Under the pieces are notes generated by a model. That model had not been told where the DNA came from and did no database searches. It worked only from the letters and a program-made list of their open reading frames with translations. Of a DNA stretch of 64,000 nt, positions 57,663-64,000 are shown one piece after another. The position numbers and the translations under genes are program-made. Source of the stretch: Azospirillum brasilense (GTDB lineage: Bacteria; Pseudomonadota; Alphaproteobacteria; Azospirillales; Azospirillaceae); NCBI RefSeq assembly GCF_005222205.1, contig NZ_CP032345.1, positions 2,171,501 to 2,235,500 on the forward strand, given 5' to 3'. Within the stretch, counting starts at the first letter, position 1. Every line of letters starts with the position of its first letter.

Positions 57663-58688
57663 CTACGGTGCGGACGGTGAGGTGGTTCGCACGGGACGAC
57701 CCTCGATGGGGTAGGCGGGGTCGTTGTAGCCTGGAGACGAGGGGTGTCCGGTCGTCACCAGCCGGTCGATCAACGCCTCGTCCTCGGCGGTGAAGGTGTA
57801 ATCCAGCGCGCCGAGGTAAGCGCGCCATTGCTCTTCCGTGCGCGGCCCGGCGATCGGAGCGGTCACGAGGCGATTGTTGAGCACCCAGGCGACGGCGAAC
57901 TGCCCCGGCGTGATGCCGCGCGCTTCGGCATGGCTCTTGATCTCCTGGGCGATTTCCAGGCTTTCCGGGCGCCATTCCGTGTTCATCATCCGCCGGTCCT
58001 TGCGGCCGGCGCGGGTGTCGGCGGATGGTTCATCCCCGGGGCGATACTTGCCGGTGAGCACGCCGCGGGCGAGCGGGCTGTAGGGGACCACGCCCAAGCC
58101 GTAATGGCCGCAGGCGGGCAGGATCTCGACCTCCGGCATGCGGTTGAGCGCGTTGTAATAGGGCTGACAGGCCACCGGCCGGTCAATGCCCAGACGGTCG
58201 CACAGACGGCAGATCTCGGCGATGCGCCAGGACCGGAAGTTCGACACGCCGAACGCGCGGATCTTGCCGCTGCGGATCAGGTCGCCCAGCGCGGCAACGG
58301 TCTCCTCCAGCGGGGTGTCGGGGTCCTCGCGGTGCAGGTAGTAGAGGTCGATCCAATCGGTGCCCAGACGCCGGAGGCTCGCGTCGCACGCCACGATCAG
58401 CCGCCGCCGCGAGAGGCCCCGCTGGTTCGGGCCCGGCCCGGTGGGATTGCCGACCTTGGTCGCCACCACCCAGCGCTCGCGGTCGCCCCTCACGGCCCGG
58501 CCGACGATTTCCTCCGACCGGCCTTCGTTGTAGACGTCGGCGCTGTCGATGAAGTTGATGCCCGCTTCCGCGGCGTGCGCGATGATGCGCACGGCCGTCG
58601 GCTCGTCGGTGGGACCGCCGAACATCATGGCGCCAAGGCACAGCGGCGACACCTTCACGCCACTGCGGCCGAGCTTGCGGTAGTCCAT
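57663..58688 (-). CDS. Aldo/keto reductase
   Basis: The 341-residue NAD(P)H-dependent oxidoreductase has the (beta/alpha)8 family motifs: LGRSGVKVSPLCLGAMMFGGP at the start, FIDSADVYNEGRSEEIVGRAV near residue 45 with catalytic Asp and Tyr, VVATKVG (Lys, near 75), DLYYLHREDPDTPLEETV (His, near 115), and KIRAFGVSNF near 142. The C-terminal APIAGPRTEEQWRAYLGALDYTF is the cofactor-binding tail. It belongs to the YajO/Tas-like branch; the substrate is unknown. GGGAGGG eight bases before ATG 58688 fixes the start. It may be the last gene of the dctA cluster but is 660 bases from it. Confidence 0.9.
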   Translation of the reverse strand: MDYRKLGRSGVKVSPLCLGAMMFGGPTDEPTAVRIIAHAAEAGINFIDSADVYNEGRSEEIVGRAVRGDRERWVVATKVGNPTGPGPNQRGLSRRRLIVACDASLRRLGTDWIDLYYLHREDPDTPLEETVAALGDLIRSGKIRAFGVSNFRSWRIAEICRLCDRLGIDRPVACQPYYNALNRMPEVEILPACGHYGLGVVPYSPLARGVLTGKYRPGDEPSADTRAGRKDRRMMNTEWRPESLEIAQEIKSHAEARGITPGQFAVAWVLNNRLVTAPIAGPRTEEQWRAYLGALDYTFTAEDEALIDRLVTTGHPSSPGYNDPAYPIEGRPVRTTSPSAP

Positions 58689-59348
58689 CCTTGCCACCCT
58701 CCCGTTGTTCTGCTTTGGCCGGCGCTGCCCGTCATCCTGGCTGTGGGTGATGCGAGTTGCCATGGACATGGCTTGCGGAGACGATGACGGAGTCCGAAGC
58801 CCATGTTCGGTGAGACGATCCTTCCGCGCAAACCAGATTTCGTCGAGATCGAACCAGCCATGAGTGGCCGGAGCCGGCATCGAGGAGAGAGGCACGCACT
58901 CGATCCCAGGGGTGGAAGGGTTTCAGGGGAACAGGTCACACCCCCCTTCGACCATACAGCGAGAGGCCGGGTGGAGCCGCTGGTCCGAAGACCGGCGGCT
59001 GTCGCCGCGGCGTGCCCCGTCACAGCGCTGTCGGGGTTTCGACTGGAACGGGGCAAGCCCCTCTGCACGCACCGGTCCGGCAAGGTGATGACGGTGAACG
59101 CGCGTGCCGGCAAGGAGGTGGCTTTCTCGGTGCAGGTTCCCCTTTCGTCACATCCGCAACCGCAGCTCCCGAGCGTGGGGCGTTCCTACCCTTGGGTTTG
59201 CGAAAGGTGTCCGGCAACCCGTTTCGGCGACGGGGTTTCCGGACAAACCTCACGATCGTTCAGAACGCATCCTCGCCCCCTTCTGGAGGAGTCCTCGACA
59301 GGCACCGTGCAGGCGGAACGGTTCGCGCAACCAGCAACACTGGCCCGG
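58689..59348. other. Gene-free spacer between the lyase and the aldo/keto reductase
   Basis: About 660 bases show no credible coding frame, RNA gene or mobile element. It separates the end of the dctA-lyase operon from the aldo/keto reductase start and must hold the latter's promoter. The Shine-Dalgarno of that gene at about 58697-58703 is the only clear element. Confidence 0.55.
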
Positions 59349-60698
59349 TCAGCCGTTCACGCGGGCCAGCACACGATCGACCATGACCCCGGACTGCCCG
59401 AGGTAATTGGCCGGATCGCACAGCTTGGCCAGTTCGGCGCGGCTGAGGCAGGCGCTGATCTCCGGGGTTTCGGCCAGGAGGTCGAGCAGCGGCCGGTTCT
59501 GCCGCACCGCCTCGCGGCAGAGGTCGTAGACCAGGTCGTGGGCGTATTCGCGGCCGATGTGGCGGCCAAGCCCCATCATCACGGCCTCGGACGCCACCAG
59601 CCCGTTGGTCATCTCCAGATTGGCGCGCATCCGTTCGGCGTCGACCTCAAGGCCGCTCACCACGAACCGCGCCTGCTTCAAGGCGCCGGCCAGCAGGCAG
59701 AAGGCCTCCGGCAGGACGATCCACTCGATCTCCCACGGGCCGGTCGACCGCTCGTGGTCGGCCACCATGGCGTCGAGCAGGGCCGCCGTGTGCTGGCGCA
59801 GAACGGAGATCGACGCGTGGATGTAGCAGCTGGAGATCGGGTTGCGCTTCTGCGGCATGGTGCTGCTCGACCCGCGGCCGTGCGCGTAGGGTTCGTAGAC
59901 CTCGCCGACCTCCGTCTGCATCATCAGCTTCACGTCCATCGACAGCTTGCCGAGCGTGCCGCCGACCAGGCCCAGGAAGCAGCCGACTTCGGCGATGGTG
60001 TCGCGGATGGTGTGCCAGGCGATCACCGGCTGGGCGAGGCCCAGCTCCTCCATCAGCCCGGCCTGGGTCTCCATGGCGCCGTGCTCCAGGGAGGCCAGCG
60101 TGCCGGACGCTCCGGCGAACTCGCCCATCAGCACGCGCGGACGGAGCTGCGCCAGCCGCTCCCGATGGCGTTCCACCGCCGACAGCAGCCCGGCCATCTT
60201 GTAGCCGAAGGTCACCGGCACCGCCTGCTGGAGGTTGCTGCGGCCGATCATCGGCGTGTCCCGGTGGCGCTTGGCGAGGGTCGCCAGGGCCGCCGACAGG
60301 CCCGCGAGGTCCTCCTCCACGATGGCCAGCGCCTCGCGCATCTGCAGGACCGTGGCGGTGTCGGTGATGTCCTGCGTGGTGGCGCCCCAGTGGCAGTATT
60401 CGCCGAGCCGGTCGCGGCAGAGCGCGTTGAGCTGCGAGACGACGCCCAGCACGGGGTAGCCGATGCGCTCCGTCTGCGCCTTCAGCTTCGCCATGTCGAT
60501 CTTGTCGAGCGAGCAGTTGGCGACGATCTCGTCGGCCGCTTCCTGCGGGATGATGCCCAGACGGCCCTGGACGCGGGCGAGCGCCGCCTCGATGTCCAGG
60601 TATTTGCGCGTCCGGTTCTCGTCCGACCAGACGGCGCGCATGGCCGGGGTGCTGAAGATGTCGCCGAAGATGGCGGAGTCGATGATCGTGGACGGCAT
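59349..60698 (-). CDS. Fumarase/aspartase-superfamily lyase (adenylosuccinate lyase-like), catabolic context
   Basis: The 449-residue protein has the superfamily conserved regions: EYCHWGATTQDITDTATVLQM near residue 100, PMIGRSNLQQAVPVTFGYKMAG near 148, and the signature HGRGSSSTMPQKRNPISSCYIHAS near 275 with the catalytic Ser loop. It is closest in feel to the adenylosuccinate lyase / carboxymuconate cycloisomerase branch, but a true purB is at 7017-8312. AGGGAGGA precedes ATG 60698. It is last in an operon after a CoA-transferase, a MaoC-type hydratase and a dicarboxylate carrier. It may therefore release fumarate or a substituted fumarate from an imported compound (inference). Confidence 0.85.
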   Translation of the reverse strand: MPSTIIDSAIFGDIFSTPAMRAVWSDENRTRKYLDIEAALARVQGRLGIIPQEAADEIVANCSLDKIDMAKLKAQTERIGYPVLGVVSQLNALCRDRLGEYCHWGATTQDITDTATVLQMREALAIVEEDLAGLSAALATLAKRHRDTPMIGRSNLQQAVPVTFGYKMAGLLSAVERHRERLAQLRPRVLMGEFAGASGTLASLEHGAMETQAGLMEELGLAQPVIAWHTIRDTIAEVGCFLGLVGGTLGKLSMDVKLMMQTEVGEVYEPYAHGRGSSSTMPQKRNPISSCYIHASISVLRQHTAALLDAMVADHERSTGPWEIEWIVLPEAFCLLAGALKQARFVVSGLEVDAERMRANLEMTNGLVASEAVMMGLGRHIGREYAHDLVYDLCREAVRQNRPLLDLLAETPEISACLSRAELAKLCDPANYLGQSGVMVDRVLARVNG

Positions 60699-60753
60699 GG
60701 ATCGGGTCCTCCCTAAAATGGTTTTCCGTTCGGGCCGCGGCGCGGGATGTGGC

Positions 60754-61947
60754 TCAGACCGCCTTCGCGTCGCGCAGCCGGGCGATGTCGCCGGGCGCGT
60801 AGCCCAACGCCGCGAGGATGGACTCGGTGTGCTGGCCGAGCGCCGGCACCGGGTCCATGCGCGCCTCCCCCTGCGCGCCTCGGCCGCTCGCCACTCCCGG
60901 CGGCAGCAGGGCCGGCACCGGCCCGTTCTGGGTCTCCACCGTGCGCCAGCGGTCGCGGGCCGCCAGTTGCGGGTGGTTCCAGACGTCCTGCATGGCGTTG
61001 GCCTGGGCGTTGGCGATCGAGGCCCGCTCCAGCCGGGCGACCACCTCCTCGGCGGTCAGGCCGGCGAAGGCCGCCACGATGATCCCGCGCAGCTCGTCGC
61101 GCGCCGCGTTGCGGCGGGAGTTGCTGGAGAAGCGCTCCTCCCGCGCCAGCTCGGGGCGTTGCAGCACCGTCTCGCAGAAGGCCACCCATTCGCGCTCGTT
61201 CTGCAGGCCGAGCAGCACCGTCTTGCCGTCGCCGGCCGGAAACGGGCCATAGGGGTAGATGGTGGCGTGGCTGGCGCCGGTGCGGGCCGGCGGCGGCGCG
61301 CCGTCGAAGGCGTAGTAGAGCGGGTAGCTCATCCACTCCACCAGCGACTCCAGCATGGAGACATCGATGCGGCAGCCGCGTCCCGTCTGCTGACGCTGCA
61401 GAAGCGCCGCCAGTATGTTGGTGTAGGCGTACATCCCGGCGGAGATGTCGGCGATGGACGGGCCGGCCTTGGACGGCGTCTCCGGCGTGCCGGTCACCGA
61501 CAGGAATCCGGATTCGCCCTGGATCAGCAGGTCGTAGGCCTTCTTGTCGCGGTAGGGGCCGTCGCCGCCGTAGCCGGAGATGTCGCAGACGATGATGCCC
61601 GGCTTTTCGGCGGACAGCGCCTCGTAGGACAGGCCGAGGCGGGCGGCCGCGCCGGGCGCGAGGTTCTGCACCACCACGTCGGCCTGCTCGCGGATCAGGC
61701 GCTTGAGGATCGTCTGGGCCTCCGGGTGCTTGACGTCGAGCGTCAGGCTTTCCTTGGAGCGGTTGGTCCACACGAAGTGCGAGGCGACGCCGCGCACCCG
61801 CTCGTCGTAGCCGCGGGCGAAGTCGCCGACGCCGGGGCGCTCCACCTTGATGACGCGGGCGCCGAGGTCGGCGAGCTGGCGCGTCGCGAAGGGGGCGGCG
61901 ATGGCGTGCTCCAGGGTGACGACGGTGAGTCCGGCCAGGGGTTTCAT
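60754..61947 (-). CDS. CaiB/BaiF family (class III) CoA-transferase
   Basis: The enzyme moves CoA between carboxylic acids through an aspartyl-CoA anhydride. The 397-residue protein starts MKPLAGLTVVTLEHAIAAPF, has ADLGARVIKVERPGVGDFARGYD near 30, NRSKESLTLDVKHPEAQ near 67, and the catalytic Asp in KKAYDLLIQGESGFLSVTG near 138. Other landmarks are GPSIADISAGMYAYTNILAAL near 165 and DVSMLESLVEWM near 198. ATG 61947 has AGGA eight bases upstream; a GTG at 61962 overlaps the upstream stop. It lies in an operon with a MaoC hydratase, as do succinyl-CoA:mesaconate or citramalate CoA-transferases. Confidence 0.92.
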   Translation of the reverse strand: MKPLAGLTVVTLEHAIAAPFATRQLADLGARVIKVERPGVGDFARGYDERVRGVASHFVWTNRSKESLTLDVKHPEAQTILKRLIREQADVVVQNLAPGAAARLGLSYEALSAEKPGIIVCDISGYGGDGPYRDKKAYDLLIQGESGFLSVTGTPETPSKAGPSIADISAGMYAYTNILAALLQRQQTGRGCRIDVSMLESLVEWMSYPLYYAFDGAPPPARTGASHATIYPYGPFPAGDGKTVLLGLQNEREWVAFCETVLQRPELAREERFSSNSRRNAARDELRGIIVAAFAGLTAEEVVARLERASIANAQANAMQDVWNHPQLAARDRWRTVETQNGPVPALLPPGVASGRGAQGEARMDPVPALGQHTESILAALGYAPGDIARLRDAKAV

Positions 61948-61958
61948 GATGCTCGTCC

Positions 61959-62849
61959 TCACTTCAGGACCGCGGTGGCGTCCATGGTCAGCCAGCCGTC
62001 ATGGTCCTTGGCCCACAGGTGGACCGTCTTGCCGTCGGGGCCCCGTCCATGGTCTTGGGGCGTGCCGCACACCGAGAAGGGATTGATGTCGAAGGTCGGC
62101 CGCACCGCCTTGAAGCGGAAGGAGGCGACCTCGGCCTCCGGCCGCCGGTGGCGCAGCAGGTCGAGCAGCAGGGTGGCGATCAGCGGACCGTGCACGATCA
62201 GCCCCGGGTAGCCTTCGGTCTCCGTCACGTAGCGGCGGTCGTAGTGGATGCGGTGGCCGTTGAAGGTCAGCGCCGAGTAGCGGAACAGCAGCACGTCATC
62301 GGGAACCCAGCGCGTCTCCCACGCCGCGTCCGCCGGGGCCGGCTGGGGCTCGGGCGGCGCGTCGTCCGGATTGGCCGCCTCGCGGTAGACGATGTCGTGG
62401 AACTCGGTCAGCGCCACCTCGGTCTCGCCGGCCCGGCGGATCTCGTGGCGGACCTTGACGAAGACCAGCGGACCGGTGCGCCCGGACTTCTCGGTCACGT
62501 CATGGATGGTCGAGGTCCGGGTCAGGGCGTCGCCGACGCGCAGGGGGCTGTGGAACTCGAACTGGCTGCCGGCCCACATCCGGCGGGGCAGCGGCACCGG
62601 GGGCAGGAAGCCGCCGCGCCTGGCATGACCGTCCGGCCCGATCTCCGACTGGCGGTGCAGCGGCAGGAAGTACAGCCAGTGCCACAGCGGCGGGAGCGGC
62701 GTGCCGGGGGCGGGGCGCTCGGCGGGCCGGTCCAGCGTGGCCGACAGCGCGGCGTAGGGGGTGGGGGTGACGGTGTCGGACACGGTCTCGGTCCGGCCGA
62801 TCCAGTCCTTCGCGTCCGTGGCGGAAACGGTCATGGCGGGGGCGGTCAT
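61959..62849 (-). CDS. MaoC/FAS1-type acyl-CoA hydratase (mesaconyl-C4-CoA hydratase-like)
   Basis: The 296-residue protein has an N-terminal MaoC-like domain (WHWLYFLPLHRQSEIGPDGHARRGGFLPPVPLPRRMWAGSQFEF, about 56-98) and a C-terminal hot-dog domain with the hydratase signature FRYSALTFNGHRIHYDRRYVTETEGYPGLIVHGPL (about 205-240), which holds the catalytic Asp/His pair. Two-domain members of this type include mesaconyl-C4-CoA hydratase and HTD2-type dehydratases. ATG 62849 has GAGGA about nine bases upstream. It lies 38 bases after dctA and just before the CoA-transferase, in keeping with hydration of a branched dicarboxylyl-CoA. Confidence 0.87.
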   Translation of the reverse strand: MTAPAMTVSATDAKDWIGRTETVSDTVTPTPYAALSATLDRPAERPAPGTPLPPLWHWLYFLPLHRQSEIGPDGHARRGGFLPPVPLPRRMWAGSQFEFHSPLRVGDALTRTSTIHDVTEKSGRTGPLVFVKVRHEIRRAGETEVALTEFHDIVYREAANPDDAPPEPQPAPADAAWETRWVPDDVLLFRYSALTFNGHRIHYDRRYVTETEGYPGLIVHGPLIATLLLDLLRHRRPEAEVASFRFKAVRPTFDINPFSVCGTPQDHGRGPDGKTVHLWAKDHDGWLTMDATAVLK

Positions 62850-62887
62850 GGTGGCGTCCTCGATGCGTGGGAGCGGCCTGTGCGGGA

Positions 62888-64000
62888 TCAGTGCGACGGC
62901 TGGGCGGGGGCCTGGGGGCTCAGCGGCAGGACGGTGATGTCGCCCTTCTCCTCCAGGATCCGCTCGGTGCTGGCGTAGCTCTGGTTCAGCTCCCGCTGCA
63001 GAACCTCGCGGTCGCAGGCGTTCTCCCAGATCGAGACGACGATGCTGGCGACGCAGTTGCTGATGATGCTGGTCAGGGCGCGGGCCTCGGACATGAAGCG
63101 GTCGATGCCGACGAGCAGCGCGACGCCCGCCACGGGAAGGTCCGGCATCACCGTCAGCGTGGCGACCAGGGCGACGAAGCCGCTGCCGGTGACGCCCGCC
63201 GCACCTTTCGAGGTCAGCAGCATGACGCCGAGCATGGCGATGATCTGGCCGGCCGACAGGTGGATGTCGCAGGCCTGGGCGATGAACAGGGAGGCCAGCG
63301 TCAGGTAGATCGCCGTGCCGTCCAGGTTGAAGGAGTAGCCCATGGGCAGCACGAGGCCGGAGACGCCCTTCTTGCAACCCAGCGCCTCCAGCTTCTGCAG
63401 CACGCGCGGCAGGACCGGTTCGGAGGAGGAGGTGCCGAGGACGATCAGCAGTTCCTCGCGGAAGTAGCGCAGCACCTTCCACAGGCTGAAGCCGTGCAGC
63501 CGCGCCAGCGTGCCGATGACGACCACCAGGAAGAAGCCGCAGGCGGCGTAGAAGGTGAGGATCAGCAGGCCGAGCGAGCCGATGGAGTCGATGCCGTATT
63601 TGCCGACGGTGAAGGCCATCGCGCCGAAGGCGCCGATCGGGGCCAGCTTCATGATGAAGCCGAAGGCGGCGAACAGCACGTGGGAGAAGGATTCGATGCC
63701 CTGGACCACCGGCTCGCCGGCCTTGCCGACCCGCGTCAGCCCGAAGCCGACCAGGACGGAGATGAGCAGCACCGGCAGCACCTCGCCTTCGGCGAAGGCG
63801 CCGAAGAAGGAATGCGGGATGATGTGCAGCAGGAAGTCGGTGAAGCCGACCGGAGCCGCCTGCTTGGCGTAGCGCGCCGCCACCGCGGTGTCGAGCGACG
63901 CCGGCGACACGTGCATGCCGACCCCGGGCTCGATGATGAAGACCGCGGCCAGCCCGATGAGGAGCGCCGCCACCGTCAGCGCGTAGAACAGCGCCATCGA
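62888..64000 (-). CDS. dctA: C4-dicarboxylate/H+ symporter, DctA type (5' part off the window)
   Basis: The visible 370 residues carry the DAACS family core. Present are VVQGIESFSHVLFAAFGFIMKLAPIGAFGAMAFTVG, the serine-rich LIVLGTSSSEPVLPRVLQKLEALG, the signature GYSFNLDGTAIYLTLASLFIAQA and LTSKGAAGVTGSGFVALVATLT, and the C-terminal CDREVLQRELNQ. The missing N-terminal part would be about 60-70 residues beyond base 64000. It imports C4-dicarboxylates such as succinate, fumarate or malate with protons; here it heads an operon with a MaoC hydratase, CoA-transferase and lyase, so its main substrate may be an unusual dicarboxylate. An ATG at 63997 is internal, not the start. Confidence 0.93.
   Translation of the reverse strand, partial: SMALFYALTVAALLIGLAAVFIIEPGVGMHVSPASLDTAVAARYAKQAAPVGFTDFLLHIIPHSFFGAFAEGEVLPVLLISVLVGFGLTRVGKAGEPVVQGIESFSHVLFAAFGFIMKLAPIGAFGAMAFTVGKYGIDSIGSLGLLILTFYAACGFFLVVVIGTLARLHGFSLWKVLRYFREELLIVLGTSSSEPVLPRVLQKLEALGCKKGVSGLVLPMGYSFNLDGTAIYLTLASLFIAQACDIHLSAGQIIAMLGVMLLTSKGAAGVTGSGFVALVATLTVMPDLPVAGVALLVGIDRFMSEARALTSIISNCVASIVVSIWENACDREVLQRELNQSYASTERILEEKGDITVLPLSPQAPAQPSH

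Noticed and set aside
58689..59348. Possible degraded gene between the lyase and aldo/keto reductase
   Set aside because: Peptides in all frames were read and none shows a recognisable motif or consistent coding bias.
59349..60698. Reading the lyase as a second purB
   Set aside because: A full, typical purB lies at 7017-8312 and this gene sits in a dicarboxylate/CoA operon with a different motif surround, so a catabolic lyase is more likely.

Overview
The window is one stretch of a very GC-rich alphaproteobacterial chromosome or chromid. The gene content fits Azospirillum or a close relative: an alphaproteobacterial F1-ATPase zeta inhibitor (DUF1476), split PurS/PurQ, dodecin, a BenE benzoate carrier, a polar-type flagellar hook/filament cluster with FliD and FliS, and a large periplasm-sensing GGDEF/EAL protein. 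The genus is an inference from composition and gene content, not from a database match. Genes are tightly packed on both strands, GTG and TTG starts are common, and no insertion sequence, prophage or CRISPR array was seen.

Layout. 1-8.3 kb: purine genes purB, purC, purS and purQ (purQ runs off the left edge), with a LysR regulator, MFS carrier, MOSC protein and DNA glycosylase lying between purS and purQ. 8.6-16.4 kb: a dual GGDEF/EAL protein, then TerB-like, radC, map, sfsA, a short CinA-type protein and two tiny membrane proteins, followed by tRNA-Leu(UAA). 16.9-21.1 kb: benE with a divergent MocR-type regulator, bacterioferritin and a small orphan. 21.2-33 kb: an atypical bifunctional penicillin-binding protein, a TPR/glycosyltransferase-like protein, hisS, pyrC, a bacterial voltage-gated sodium channel, xseA and purD.

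33.4-36.9 kb: a tightly coupled three-gene operon of CHASE2 membrane protein, small secreted protein and M48-type lipoprotein metalloprotease. This is the best candidate here for an undescribed envelope system. 36.9-43.6 kb: tadA, dodecin, an rRNA pseudouridine synthase, rsmD, a secreted RTX metalloprotease, a GH13 trehalose-synthase-like enzyme, and ribB under an FMN riboswitch with a clear terminator platform. 43.8-45 kb: a solute-binding protein and the decayed end of a serine hydrolase.

45.3-56.9 kb: a second TPR/glycosyltransferase-like gene, then on the minus strand the flagellar run flgD, flgE, two small orphans, flgK, flgL, flagellin, fliD, fliS, an ECF-type sigma factor overlapping fliS, and a small probable anti-sigma. 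57.7-64 kb: an aldo/keto reductase and a four-gene operon (DctA-type carrier, MaoC-type hydratase, CaiB/BaiF CoA-transferase, fumarase-superfamily lyase) that looks like a catabolic route for an unsaturated or branched dicarboxylate; dctA runs off the right edge. A family of GC-rich palindromes sits at gene ends across the window, and one copy forms the last codons of the LysR gene.
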